64,000 bases of DNA from contig NAJO01000027.1 of NCBI GenBank assembly GCA_002077065.1, positions 124,001-188,000 of the forward strand, in the 5' to 3' direction. This stretch comes from Cryoendolithus antarcticus (taxonomy: Eukaryota > Ascomycota > Dothideomycetes > Cladosporiales > Cladosporiaceae). The translations under genes and the position numbers were made by a program. The notes under the pieces were generated by a model that searched no databases, had not been told where the DNA came from, and saw only the letters and a program-made list of their open reading frames with translations. Below are positions 1 to 10,310 of the stretch, piece after piece (position 1 is the first letter of the stretch; each line of letters opens with the position of its first letter).

Positions 1-627
1 AATCGGATCGCCAGTGTCCAGGTCCGCAAGAGGTACTTCGGGGCTGCCCAGCCAGCACTCTTCAAGGTTGTCAAGATCGTCATCGCTATACCCGGAAGGG
101 CAGTACTTGTGATAGTACTTCTGGTCGCTGAAAGGCTGCAAGATCTTATACTGTATATCGTCTGGGTGCCCATTCCATGCCATGTGATTCACCACAATAT
201 CCAGCATGAAGAACATCCCGCGAGCGTGTACGGCGTCGATCAAGTCGTGCAGATGTGTCGAGTTCCCGAACGCTAGATTAATGTCGTACAGGTTCTGCTG
301 CCAGTATCCTGCGTAGGACATCCCGTCTGCCGTCCACTGTGGCATCTGCGCAACGATGGGAGAGATCCATATAGCATCAAACCCCATGCCTTGTATGTAG
401 TCCAATTGGTCGTGTATTCCCTTCCACTGCCCTCCACAATAATAGCCGTCCGCTTGATTGCACACTATTGGCGTTGTCCCATTCGCGAGCGCAAAGCGGT
501 CGGTCATGACCTGGTATATAGATCTGGAGCGCCATTCATCTGCCGTTGCAGCAAGAGCCGTTCTGAGTAGCGCAGGAAGTAAGAGGATTGCGCGCAAGGA
601 AGGCATGGTGGGACTGAAACGCGACAT
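1..627 (-). CDS. Secreted alpha-amylase, GH13 (5' part, truncated by window edge)
   Basis: An endo-acting alpha-1,4-glucan hydrolase of the Taka-amylase type, probably secreted to digest starch. The 209 codons present begin at an ATG (625-627) followed by a signal peptide: a hydrophobic run ending ALA near residue 26. The mature start contains WRSRSIYQVMTDRFA, typical of fungal GH13 enzymes, then CGGQWKGI, GFDAIWISP and the conserved region I DIVVNH (usually DVVANH). All match the family N-terminal barrel. The catalytic Asp/Glu/Asp lie further on, outside the window. No intron is seen in this part. A second in-frame Met at residue 8 (MPSLRAILLL) could also start a signal peptide. The family call is confident; substrate detail is inferred. 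Confidence 0.93.
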   Translation of the reverse strand, partial: MSRFSPTMPSLRAILLLPALLRTALAATADEWRSRSIYQVMTDRFALANGTTPIVCNQADGYYCGGQWKGIHDQLDYIQGMGFDAIWISPIVAQMPQWTADGMSYAGYWQQNLYDINLAFGNSTHLHDLIDAVHARGMFFMLDIVVNHMAWNGHPDDIQYKILQPFSDQKYYHKYCPSGYSDDDLDNLEECWLGSPEVPLADLDTGDPI

Positions 628-2477
628 CGTTGCTACCACGCTCGCGGAAAACAGAACGAACGAGTGACTGAAAGAGTGAAGGCTCTCGTGTGATCAAAGA
701 ATGTGGTAGCGAGCGTGGCACAGGCAGGCCCTGTGGTTTTGTTGAAATGAAAGAAGCAACGCAGTCCCTAGGAGACAAGCGAGTAAAGTCATTTCGGCCA
801 GGATACGAAGGGACGGACAGGGAACCACTCACGACTCGACCACCCGCGTGCGCCGTTCATGCTCGGCCAAGCCCAGGTACCCTAGCGCTACTCCTATTCG
901 TGAAAGACCGCGGGACTTGCTGCACTCCGCGCTATTCGCTGCCGGCTAGCGTCCGACGCAGGTACAGCAGAAATCGAGCTTTTATTGTTCTGTCGTAGCT
1001 GTGCAGATCCCGACTTCCAAAATGAGAATGAGAAGTCTTCTCTCGTGTTCTGGACATGCAAGTAATTCATCTGGAAGTCGATCAGATCTTGGTTGGCCAT
1101 TGATTGCAAGGAGCGAATCGACAGGGTCAACATCCTGCCACGTCTGTATGAGGTTTAGCTCCTCGCGGGGATTACTCTCGAAGGTTGCGGTCGCACGGTC
1201 GTCTCGTGTCCTACGCGTGGGGATGCCGTCGTACCCAGCGTGTTGTCTTGTGCTCGCGTGCGTAAGTACAACGCCCACAGTGGCCACCCACTGATACAGA
1301 CTCGAGAAGCCAATACACTGTCAGTGCAGCTGCTGCAGCTGTGAATCTTGAACTCCAGTCAATTGGCAGATATCGGCAGATGAGGCGAATAGAGCCCATG
1401 TCGAAAGTGGACACCCGGAAGATTGCATTGCGGCACAGTGCGGTCCGCGACACAAGCCTTCTGCTCAGCCTTTCTCCACGCGTCTGTCAATCTGCTAGGC
1501 GAGCAAGCCCGAGTCCCCTCTTCCCTGCAATATGAACGACTGCCGACACAATGTCTCTCAACCTCCAGGATAGCCATATATCGGCCTGGCGTTGAGTCCA
1601 GTAAATCTTTGCTGACAAGTCTCCAGCAGCGCAGTGCGGGCATCACGCCGGAGAGAGTACCTTTCAATGCTGTTCCGCGGAGGATCTGTAGCTTCCAACC
1701 AGCTAATGTCTCATGCCTGCTGAATGAGGCTGGAACGATGATTGCCGCTGAAGAGAAGGTGTGCCGAATGTGCCAATTGACCGGGTGCTTAGTATAAGGC
1801 GTTTGAAATGTGCCGATGAGTGTAGAAAACTGGTGGGCCGTACAACGACTTGCAAAGTATCATCCATCGACACTGCCCATCCCAAGTCCTGAGCTGTTGT
1901 CGTGCTTCGCTTCGGTCGTCGGTGATACGTCGTAGTGATCAAAGAGCTTTCAACATAGTCTGCTAAGATAAAGCTGGACTTCACATTTCGAGATTACAAG
2001 CATTCACGTTGCAACATCCTTGAAGCAAGGCAGGCACATGAATTCCGATGGAGATCGGCAAGCACGACGCACATCACTCGCATTTGCTTCGCTTTGGAAG
2101 ACTCCATTGACTTCGTGCCAGAGACTCATGGACTTTCACGAGCGTTCAACAGTAAGTTTGTTGCTGTACAATCTTCGACTCGGATAGCCACTTCGCTATG
2201 CCTCGACCTAGTAACTCAACTTGATCTCCGTGCAGCAAGATATTGTCACCCGGAGTGTTGAGTGGGAGTGTTCCTCAGATCAATCTGAGGACAATGGTCC
2301 TGGTGATGTGAAGGTGAGAGAGATGCTGATTAGGTGCATCCCCACGAGAGTCTTCTTAGCGGGAGAGCATCAAGTGGACGTTTCGCTGATTCGTCGAATG
2401 AATGGTCCGAAAAGCGAGGCAGGTAGCTCCAAGAAGCCGCATCGCAGCTGCTTGCATGTACCAGTCATGGACTTCTG
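628..2477. other. Intergenic, 1.85 kb, no supported gene
   Basis: This lies between the amylase start and the end of the SRP receptor gene, so its left part should hold the amylase promoter. Several ORFs of 80-124 codons exist on both strands, but none has a recognisable motif or a partner exon. One CreA-like hexamer (CTCCGC, 925-930) is present, which is expected by chance. I see no RNA gene or repeat. Confidence 0.5.
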
Positions 2478-3419
2478 TCACACCACTCCACCAACCCACT
2501 CCCACCACCCCTCTACCTTTCCGCCCTTCCCGCCCTCCCCTCTCACATTCCCTCCCACAACACTAACCTCAACATCACACTCCCTCATCTGCTCGAACCC
2601 AAATGCCGCACTCCCAAATTCCCCCAACCACTCCGCGTCCTCACTCCCACCCCCAACATCGCCCTCCATGCCAACGCCACTATCCATCAGCCCTTTACTC
2701 CGCGTCGCCCTCACCTTAGTGATCTCAGCCTCTAGTCGTTGCTTGATAAGCCCAGCAGGAAGCGAAGTGAACACGTCCTGCTTGTTCGCTGCGATCAGCA
2801 CAGGGATAGGTTGAGCGTTCTTCGACGTCTTGGCACCCGTGTGGCGTTTCTGCAGCAGCAGCAAGATGTCGTGAAGATACTCTGCTGCTTCTGTGAGATT
2901 TGCGGCGGAGCTTACGGCTGCGCTGTCGAGGACGAAGATCAGGCCTTTGAGTGCCGACGTTGAATTTAGGGAGGAGAGAGCGTGGTGGCGGAGTTTGCCG
3001 TGGCCTGGGGTGTCGAGGAGTGTGAAGGTGGGTTGGTCGCGGGCTGAGGTGTCGTTTTCGGAGCGGTAGCGGTCGGAGGATGTGCTTGTCGAGGACGGGG
3101 TTTGACAGATGGCTGATTGAGGCGATTGAGAGGTTTGGGTCTGGGACGGGTGGCCGGTCGCAAACTGTCGTTCTGTCAGAATTCTGCTTTCGTTTCGGGT
3201 ATTCTATGGCCATACCAGTGTGAGGAGACTTGTCTTGCCGCCACCGCTTGGACCGACGAGCAGTATCGTAGGCAGGACTCTAGGTGCTTGTGTCTTATAC
3301 AAGATGTAATGGACCAGTATCGGGATCAGCAGTACGGCAAGCAGGGTTACAATGATCGCCGAGGGTGATGGCGAGAACGCCCACGTCGCCCAGTCCATCG
3401 TCACATTATTTGGAGGCAT
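2478..3419 (-). CDS. Signal recognition particle receptor subunit beta
   Basis: A membrane-anchored small GTPase of the SRP receptor. It holds the alpha subunit at the ER and helps hand ribosome-nascent chains to the translocon. Two exons: 3216-3419 and 2478-3164, giving 296 aa. The 51-nt intron has donor GTATGG and acceptor CGACAG. One N-terminal membrane segment spans residues 21-41. The P-loop GPSGGGKT is at 56-63, a switch-II-like DTPGH at 119-123, and NKQD (guanine specificity) near residue 185. The unspliced exon 1 frame hits a stop after VWP, which supports the intron. Length and motif order fit the SRPRB family. A Gly/Glu-rich insertion near the C-terminus (MDSGVGMEGDVGGG) looks lineage-specific. 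Confidence 0.92.
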
Positions 3420-3868
3420 GATCGTGAGTGACGCGAGGGGACGTTGTCAATAACCTCAATTACGGACTTGGATCAAGTACTGTTCATGCAAAACATAAAA
3501 CCCACAACCACGTGGAGAACGTGGGACGATGTCGCTTTGGCGATTCACGAATCGAAATGCCTTCTGTTTCGATCAGAATATCATCTCCCGAAATGCAGCG
3601 AGCTCAATAAAACAGTCCTGTGGTAACATTCGGGTGTTTGTTTATCGAGCGACCGGCGTTGACGGGGAGTAGTTGTTGGCAAGTTGCTCATGACTGCTAC
3701 AGATCACATAACCTACGACCTTCTCCCAACCCCACTTGGCCGTCGTTGATGGAGCAGCAGCTAGTACACGCGCATCGGTCCACCACCCTATCAGTCCGAA
3801 CTACAGCTCACAGCCAATCTCCAATGCAACATTCGATGCACTCCCACCGCTCTGATGATTCCTTCCCT
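3420..3868. other. Intergenic, no gene seen
   Basis: Upstream of the SRP receptor beta start and downstream of the small Ser/Gly-rich gene, so it probably holds the former's promoter. Only short overlapping ORFs without recognisable content are present. Confidence 0.45.
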
Positions 3869-4247
3869 TTACTTCCCACCCTTGTCTGCCGGGGTGTATG
3901 TACTACCACCATTCCCGTCGTTGTAGTACGTGCTGCCGCTGGGATCTAATCGATTATCAGCATAAAATGATCTTCGTTGTCCGCACGCGGTAGAGCTCAC
4001 TGGAGTAATAGTAGCTCCCATCACTGTTGCTGTAATGGTATGAGTTCTGGTTGGGTGCCGAGCTGCCGTAGTCGCGGGAGCAGTAGTGATTGCCCTGCTC
4101 TTCCGTTAGTCTGTGCTAAGACTACAGTCACAGAGGGCGCACCTGATCGTTGGTGCCGCTAGACTTGTAGCTGTAGTCCCCACCACTGCTGCTGCTGGAG
4201 TTGTTGGAGCTTGAGTTGCCGGAGCCGGAGGACTTGGAGGAAGGCAT
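3869..4247 (-). CDS. Small Ser/Gly/Asn/Tyr-rich protein, conserved in fungi
   Basis: Three exons: 4143-4247, 4001-4094 and 3869-3945, 91 aa. Phases are 0 then 1, and the split codon A|AT gives Asn. The N-terminus is a Ser/Gly/Asn run starting MPSSKSSGSGN. The C-terminal half has a regular pattern rich in Tyr, Ser, Asn and Gly, including GNHYCSRDYGSS, SYHYSNSDGSYYYS and GSTYYNDGNGGSTY. All three exons continue the same periodic composition, which supports the splicing. I recall similar short hypothetical proteins in other ascomycetes, but no assigned function. The sequence has no membrane segment or signal peptide and is probably disordered or beta-repeat-like. It is too short and too interrupted to be found by simple ORF calling. 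Confidence 0.8.
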
Positions 4248-4782
4248 TTCGATTGCTTGATTGTGTATGAGCTGTGTTGAAGCGATGAGTAGTAGAAGTC
4301 AGAGATGTAGCTGAAGGTGGTGAAGGTCTGGAGCTTATGTAGCTCTGCGTGTGAAACCATGGAACGACCCACATGCTAATGGAAAAGGCGTGTGCAGAAG
4401 CGGCTAGGTGCAGCTGCAAACAGTGGTAGCGAACGGAAAATGCATGAAGCTGTTTTGCAGTGTTATGGAGGCATTGGACAGGAATATTAGTGATAGAAGC
4501 AAAGAGGAGAAATGACATGGAGAAATGACTTAGAGACAACAGTTCGCCTGGCTCAGGAGCAGATAGTCACCTTCTGCTTTCGTTCGCATCCGTCCCTCGA
4601 GGTCGGATGACATTCGCTGAAGTCCAGCAATTACAGATCAGACGAAGTCATAAGCAGCGGAGGAGATCTGCATGTTGAGCCCAGGAAGAATGACGACGTG
4701 TGCGAAATAGCGGTCGGGTGGGTGAGCGTATTTGATACATATGTACATTCGTCCGTCTACGCAGCAAAGCGGCAAACGTGGT
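4248..4782. other. Intergenic, no gene seen
   Basis: Between the start of the small Ser/Gly-rich gene and the stop of the complex I gene, both on the minus strand. It should contain the promoter of the former and the 3' UTR of the latter. The 126-codon minus ORF here overlaps the start of the small gene in another frame and has no recognisable motif. Confidence 0.4.
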
Positions 4783-5575
4783 CTACCGCGCTTGTGTTGT
4801 TCCAGTATGCGTATCACGCTGGTAGTACTCCCACTGGCCCTCCGTCGGCTTCTCCTCGAGGTCTTCCCAACTGTTGATGTTGTTAGCATGCCATTCTTCC
4901 CAATGAACTTGTACATGCGGTAGTCAGGACATACACCTTCGCCTCAAGCAGCGTCTCCACCAACTTCGCCTCCCCCTCCGCAACCTGAATGACCTCCTCA
5001 ATCAAACCAGCGCCAATCTTCAGCTCAATCTCCCCGATCTGCTCTCCAGTCAAGCTCGGCTCAGCCTCAATCCGTGGAATCTTCTCTCCCTCAGCCCTCA
5101 TATCCCTCGCCATGGCCGTGCCCAGGTTCTGCTTGTCATCCTCGTACTTGGGTCCTTCCAGATGCGAGGCACCGGAGTACTCCTCATCGTAGTCCGCGCT
5201 TGCGGATCCCTCAGTCGCGTGTGGTCGCCAGATAATGTTGAAGGACTTGTCTGCTATAGAAGTAGGGACTTTGCGGAAGGCGTTGGGGAAGGCGTCTATG
5301 GCTGACTGGATGCGGGATTGCCATTCTTCGAGTCCTTCGGGCTTGACTTCTTCGAGTATTCGGAGGCGATGTTTTGTGAGGGCTTCCGTGGACTGGCGAT
5401 AGACGCTTGACTCGGGGAATTGCTTGAGCTTCTCGAGGGTGTCGTTGTACAGGTAGAGTAGGGTCGAGCGTGGGGCGCTGTGGGTTAAGAGGCCAGCGAG
5501 GCCTGTGGGAGCGCCAGCCTCGAGGAAGCGTGTACTGCGCTCGACCTGCGCGAGGAGGCGGAGGGAGTGTCGCAT
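4783..5575 (-). CDS. NADH:ubiquinone oxidoreductase 29.9 kDa subunit (NDUFA5/B13 family)
   Basis: An accessory subunit of mitochondrial complex I, on the matrix arm. Two exons, 4935-5575 and 4783-4870, give 242 aa. The intron has a consensus GTATGT donor and an AACAG acceptor. The split Val codon restores the family ending VWEDLEEKP...GQWEYY. The start MRHSLRLLAQ, then FLEAGAPTGLAGL, H-x-PRSTLLYLYNDTLEKLKQFPE, SVYRQSTEALTKHRL and EEVIQVAEGE match the Neurospora 29.9 kDa subunit as I remember it. That agreement at the N-terminus also fixes the start codon. Without the splice the C-terminus would read into unrelated residues. Confidence 0.93.
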
Positions 5576-5922
5576 CTTGTTAGCTGTTGACCTCTCAATG
5601 GCCTGTCGATGATTGCGCCGAAGTCATTGGATGTCCTCGATTGATGGACTTTGCCAAGCATTCCCAAAGCGAAGGCAGGAGGGGATCCTTGGACACGGTT
5701 GAGACATCAATGTTTGCCGACTCGACACGATACATTTGTTTACCATAATACTCCGCACTCACCCTCGTCGCTCGCTACGTACATCTGCTTTGCCACTCAC
5801 CTCGTCGCCGATCTGTACCAACCCCAGGACCCTGTCGCATTAGCCACGTAACCCCCCGAATCTTCTACACTTCTGGCCAGTGCCACCACGAAGGGCTTCG
5901 TGCCCAACATACACTCAGCGCA
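5576..5922. other. Divergent promoter region, complex I subunit / PDI-like gene
   Basis: About 350 bp separate two divergently transcribed genes, so both promoters should lie here. A pyrimidine-rich stretch lies around 5740-5830 on the plus strand. No ORF of interest. Confidence 0.45.
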
Positions 5923-8082
5923 ATGCGCGTAACGGCACTACTGTCCCTCGCGCTCCCTTTCCTCACGCCCACATTCGCTACACCGGACTCTGGCCGTTCA
6001 GAGCAGCCGATAGATTCAGCCGCAATCCCACAACGGCGAGAGCCTCGGATACGAAGGAGAGACGACGCCCCTGCAAGCGGCGCAATCGAGGGCACTGTCT
6101 TCAATGGGCGACCTGTACCACCGGCGACAGAAATTCCGGGCCACAAACTCGAAGACACGATAGCGAAAGGCAACTGGCTGGTCGAGTTCTTCAGTCCAGA
6201 CTGCGGCCACTGCAAGCACTTCGCACCAACATGGCAAACGTTATACGAGTTCTACTACACAGACGATCCTGTACCGCAGGCCGAGGGGAACGACGGGGAC
6301 ATGAACAGCTTTACGCGGTATTTCGACTTCCACTTTGCGAAGGTGAATTGTCTTGCGTTTGGAGATGCGTGTGCGCGGATGAAAATCGGCAACTTTCCTA
6401 CGATACAGCTGTTCAAAGATGGAGAGGTGGTGAAGAAGGAGATCGGAGGGCAGACCATGTCTGCTATGAGCAAGTGGGTGGAGGAGACTCTGGAGACGAT
6501 CAAGCCTGGGAGCAGGGTGAAGGAAGGGATGAAGCTGCCGAAGGCTGGTGATCACACAGTGGAGAGGCCGGCGAGGTTGATACCAGAGCCGTTGGACATC
6601 GTGCCGAAGGATGCAGCGGCCACGAAGACGAAGGCGGCTGCGAAGGCGACGTCTACAGCCACCAGGATCAAGCAGAGCTCGCTCGAGACAGCTGCTAACG
6701 TTCCGCTGACGGCGGAGAAGTTCCAGAAGTATGTGACTATGACACATGACCCGTGGTTCGTCAAGTTCTACGCGCCTTGGTGTCAGCACTGCCAGGAGAT
6801 GGCACCAAACTGGCAGAACATGGCTCGGCAGATGAAGGGAAAGCTGAACGTTGGCGAGGTGAACTGCGACGAAGAGAAGAGACTGTGTCGAGACGTCAAG
6901 GTGAAGGGCTTTCCGACCATCCTCTTCTTCCGTGGTGGCGAGCGCATCGAGTACGATGGTCTACGAGGGCTAGGTGATCTGGTCAGCTATGCTACGAAGA
7001 CGATCGCAGTCGGCGAGGGCGTGCCGAATGTTACGGCTACTGAGTTTGAGGAGCTAGAGAAGAAAGAGGAAGTTATCTTCCTCTACTTCTACGACGCAGC
7101 CACAACATCCGAAGACTTCGCCGCTCTTGACAGGCTAGTCATGTCCCTCATCGGTCATGCAAAGCTGGTCAAGACAAGTGACCCGGTTCTAGCAACTCGT
7201 TTCAAGATCAGCACATGGCCGCGCCTCCTTGTCTCGCGAGACGGCAAGCCATCGTACTACATTGGACTATCACCACAGGAAATGCGCGACTTCCGCAAAG
7301 TCCTGAACTGGATGCAGACCGTCTGGCTCCCCATCGTGCCCGAACTGACCGCAGTGAATGCGCGAGAAGTGATGAATAACCGTCTCGTCGTGCTCGGGAT
7401 ATTATCCCGCGACCGACCAGAGGAGTTCGTAATTGCCAAGCGCGAGATCAAGAACGCAGCTCTTGAATGGATCGATAAGCAAACCTCCGCTTTCCAGCTC
7501 GAGCGCCAGGAACTGCGCGATGCGAAACAACTTCGCATTGAAGAAGCCGAGGACCGCAACGACCAGCGCGCCCTTCGATCAGCAAAGTCAATCCGCATCA
7601 ACATGGACGACGTGCCTCGTAAGGAGGTAGGCTTCGCGTGGGTTGACGGCGTGTTCTGGGAACGCTGGCTACGGACTACCTACGGGATCTCGATCCGTGA
7701 TGGCGAAAGAGTGGTCATCAACGACGAAGCGAACAAGCGATACTGGGACACGACCATGACCGGCAACCCCATCGTCTCAAGTCGAACGTCAATCTTAGAG
7801 ACTCTGAGAGGCGTTGTGGCAAACCCGCCGAAGATTAGCAGTAAGAGTACGACGACGCCGTTGGGTCACGTGTGGTGGGTTATCAGAGGTGGCTTGCTCA
7901 CGCATCCAATCATCTCCAGTGTCGTGTTCGTGGCAGTAGTGATAGCGATGGGTGCTTGGGGACGAAGACGATACTTGAGGAGTAGTGGAGGTTACATCAA
8001 GCTCAGTGAGAAGAGCTCGATGGATGGGTTGTTGGGTGGTAATGCGGGCAGCGGGACTGTTGGGCAGGGGAAGGTGGACTAA
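5923..8082 (+). CDS. Transmembrane protein disulfide isomerase with two active thioredoxin domains
   Basis: 719 aa, no intron. It is a probable ER oxidoreductase that forms or rearranges disulfides in secretory proteins. A signal peptide (MRVTALLSLALPFLTPTFA) is followed by a first thioredoxin domain with active site CGHC at residues 94-97 in SPDCGHCKHFAPTW. A second domain has CQHC at 287-290 in APWCQHCQEMAPNW. Both carry the cis-Pro region (FPTIQLF and FPTILFF). A third, redox-inactive thioredoxin-like segment probably follows (about 360-480). After a charged helical part, one membrane span lies at about 663-683, followed by the basic GRRRYLR. The layout is that of fungal TMX/EPS1-like PDIs, with the redox domains in the lumen and a short cytosolic tail. 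No ER-retrieval HDEL-type end is present, consistent with membrane anchoring. Confidence 0.92.
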   Translation: MRVTALLSLALPFLTPTFATPDSGRSEQPIDSAAIPQRREPRIRRRDDAPASGAIEGTVFNGRPVPPATEIPGHKLEDTIAKGNWLVEFFSPDCGHCKHFAPTWQTLYEFYYTDDPVPQAEGNDGDMNSFTRYFDFHFAKVNCLAFGDACARMKIGNFPTIQLFKDGEVVKKEIGGQTMSAMSKWVEETLETIKPGSRVKEGMKLPKAGDHTVERPARLIPEPLDIVPKDAAATKTKAAAKATSTATRIKQSSLETAANVPLTAEKFQKYVTMTHDPWFVKFYAPWCQHCQEMAPNWQNMARQMKGKLNVGEVNCDEEKRLCRDVKVKGFPTILFFRGGERIEYDGLRGLGDLVSYATKTIAVGEGVPNVTATEFEELEKKEEVIFLYFYDAATTSEDFAALDRLVMSLIGHAKLVKTSDPVLATRFKISTWPRLLVSRDGKPSYYIGLSPQEMRDFRKVLNWMQTVWLPIVPELTAVNAREVMNNRLVVLGILSRDRPEEFVIAKREIKNAALEWIDKQTSAFQLERQELRDAKQLRIEEAEDRNDQRALRSAKSIRINMDDVPRKEVGFAWVDGVFWERWLRTTYGISIRDGERVVINDEANKRYWDTTMTGNPIVSSRTSILETLRGVVANPPKISSKSTTTPLGHVWWVIRGGLLTHPIISSVVFVAVVIAMGAWGRRRYLRSSGGYIKLSEKSSMDGLLGGNAGSGTVGQGKVD

Positions 8083-8418
8083 GGGATGGGCACTTGATTT
8101 GGTTCTTTAGGCGATGGCGTCGTGGTGTCTGTGCTTTGCATTGGGTGGGCAGGCATCTTGGGGTGTATCTGTAGGTTTTCTGCTGTTCGAGATGTAGGGT
8201 ATGATGGTCTCTAAGCTTTCGTCTTGACGACCACAGGTCACCTTTCAAGTCCTCATCACCTCTGAGAGTGGCTCGTCGCGCAGGCTCACATCACTTCATC
8301 GGTGCCAAGGCCATATTGCTCGGCGTACCTGCCTCCTTTCCAACGCGTCCTCTGGAGGAACCCCAAAAGTTGAAGCTCACAGTACAACACTTTCGTCAAT
8401 CCTACGTGGCCTCACACG
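8083..8418. other. Intergenic, PDI 3' end / CDC73 promoter
   Basis: A 336-bp spacer between two genes on the plus strand. Nothing else is recognisable. Confidence 0.4.
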
Positions 8419-9687
8419 ATGGCAAGCTCCGATCCCAGCCCTCAGCAGGATCCCCTCGCCCTCCTCCGTGCCTGCATCGCCGCCTCCCGCCCTCCAATTC
8501 CAACCTCGACCCCCGATGCATCAGACGCAACCGATGTAGCAACCTCACTGTCCCAAGCTACCCATCTCCTCTTCAACAATGACACCGAGCATACCGCCGT
8601 TCCTCTCTCTCAATCAACGCGATTCATCTCCCCAGCTGCAGGAAACAAAGCCATAGATCTCCGCTCCGTGTACTTCTGCTGGCAGAACCGCGATTTGGGC
8701 GCAGGAGAGTACATCAATGCTACGCAGGCCTTGAACTCCGAGGCTGGGGCGCAGGGGACAGTGACGAACTTGGTCTTCACGGAGCGACTGGATCTGGTTG
8801 CATGGCTGAAAGGGGAGGTAGGGGAGGAGGAGAGCGAGTTCATCGTCTCTGCCGATGCTTCGCGGGCTACGAAAGCTGGCGCGAGAGATGCGGCGGCCAC
8901 AGCGGCCGGAGGCGAGGACGTGGAGATGCGGGACGCTGGAGTGAGCGATGGAGTCGCAAGACAGAGGGAAGAGGAGCGGTTGAGGGAGATCTACAAAGGC
9001 GAGCGAAGAATGGGCGACCACAACACCGTCCTCCGAGGCGTGAAAGTACAAGACTTCGGCGGCGTGCGCAAGTTCAGCGCTGCCTTCCACGTCAAGAGCG
9101 CCGCGGCAGCGCCTGCAGCAGTCCAGCAACAGCTCGCGACACCCGCCTTACGACCCAGCATCAAGCCTCCTGCGCCGAATCGCCGAGCAGAGCCGATCAT
9201 CCTCCTCTCCCCATCAGCGAGCAGCTTGATCAGAATGCCAAACGCCAAAACTTTCCTCCAAGAAGGCTCCTACACGCCCCCCGATACAACCTCGACAACA
9301 ACAAACCTGCTCCACCTAACTCGCCTCCTCCCTTCAATCGACCCCCAAAAACCCCTCCGCTTCATCCTTGTCGACTCGCCCGACCAATTCCGCCCAGACT
9401 ACTGGAGTCGTGTCGTCGCGGTCTTCACGACCGGCCAAGCCTGGCAGTTCAAGAACTACAAGTGGCAGGCGCCGGCGGAGCTGTTTGGGCACGTGTTGGG
9501 CGTGTATGTGGGGTGGAAGGGCGAGGTGTTGCCGGATAGTGTGGTTGGCTGGGGCAGGGGGGTGTTAAGTGTGGGGCTTGATAAGGGCGGGATGAGGTGG
9601 AGGGATCGCGAGGTTGTGGAGGAGGTTTGGAGTGGGATTGAGGGGAGGATGAAGGGACTGGGGTGGGGGAGGGAGGGGCTGCGGTGA
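8419..9687 (+). CDS. CDC73: CDC73 / parafibromin, Paf1 complex subunit
   Basis: 422 aa, no intron. It is a nuclear Paf1-complex subunit that travels with RNA polymerase II and supports histone modification and 3' processing. The N-terminal domain has DPLALLRACIAA and then LRSVYFCWQNRDLGAGEYI, matching fungal CDC73. The C-terminal Ras-like domain is clear: EPIILLSPSASSLIRMPNAKTFL, LRFILVDSPDQFRPDYWSRV, VAVFTTGQAWQFKNYKW, then PAELFGHVLGVYVGWKGE. The middle, about residues 150-260, is Ala/Glu-rich linker. The Ras-like fold in this family lacks GTPase motifs, and none is seen here. Start context is ACACGATGGC. Confidence 0.95.
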   Translation: MASSDPSPQQDPLALLRACIAASRPPIPTSTPDASDATDVATSLSQATHLLFNNDTEHTAVPLSQSTRFISPAAGNKAIDLRSVYFCWQNRDLGAGEYINATQALNSEAGAQGTVTNLVFTERLDLVAWLKGEVGEEESEFIVSADASRATKAGARDAAATAAGGEDVEMRDAGVSDGVARQREEERLREIYKGERRMGDHNTVLRGVKVQDFGGVRKFSAAFHVKSAAAAPAAVQQQLATPALRPSIKPPAPNRRAEPIILLSPSASSLIRMPNAKTFLQEGSYTPPDTTSTTTNLLHLTRLLPSIDPQKPLRFILVDSPDQFRPDYWSRVVAVFTTGQAWQFKNYKWQAPAELFGHVLGVYVGWKGEVLPDSVVGWGRGVLSVGLDKGGMRWRDREVVEEVWSGIEGRMKGLGWGREGLR

Positions 9688-10310
9688 GGCGCTGTTGGTA
9701 TTGGAGCTGGAACCAGAACCTTGATGAATCCATCGCGACGCTCCAAGATAAGGGTTTGACATGAGGCATCGACGTTGGCAAGCTGCCACGAGGTACTCGC
9801 CTGCGACGTGAGCTGAGCGAGTCAATTCCAGGCATCCGCGCCTGGGGGGCAGACAGCAGAGCCTCTCTGAGAAGTGTACAAGCCAGCTTTCACCAATCGA
9901 AGGTCTCACTGATCGAAGGCCTAAAGAGCGATGGACACGGACGCCGGCTAGCTGCTGCCAGTCGGATGGCTACTCTACCTTCGCAACGCCTGTCACATCC
10001 GAGACTGGCATTGGGAGTTCCTTCGCCTTTGAGCAACGGACGGGTCTGATCTCCTCAGCAATACGCGGTATATGGTGGTCGAGGATCCATGCTCATGGCT
10101 CAGATGGCTCAGAGTGGGCATAGTCTAAGCGAGACGATCGTATGCAGGGTGTATAGCCTGCAGAACTGCGCAGCACTGTGAGGCGAAGCGAACGCCATGA
10201 GGGGCTTGGCGAGCGCCTCGACCTCACCTGCGCTCCCATTCACCTTGCACACTCTTGACTCACCTGTAGTACCTCATGATGTACATGTAGCTCACACACT
10301 AGATGCAAGT
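9688..10310. other. Intergenic between CDC73 and the zinc-finger-like paralogue
   Basis: About 620 bp. In-frame ATG at 10197 extends the next gene by 38 codons. I prefer the ATG at 10311, which aligns with the paralogue's MPD start, so 10197-10310 is counted here as probable 5' UTR. Confidence 0.4.

Noticed and set aside
628..2477. Multi-exon gene between the amylase and SRP receptor genes
   Set aside because: Several ORFs of 80-124 codons, but none could be joined in phase into a protein with recognisable sequence.
8802..9539. 245-codon plus-strand ORF
   Set aside because: Overlaps CDC73 in another frame; Arg-rich and without motif.
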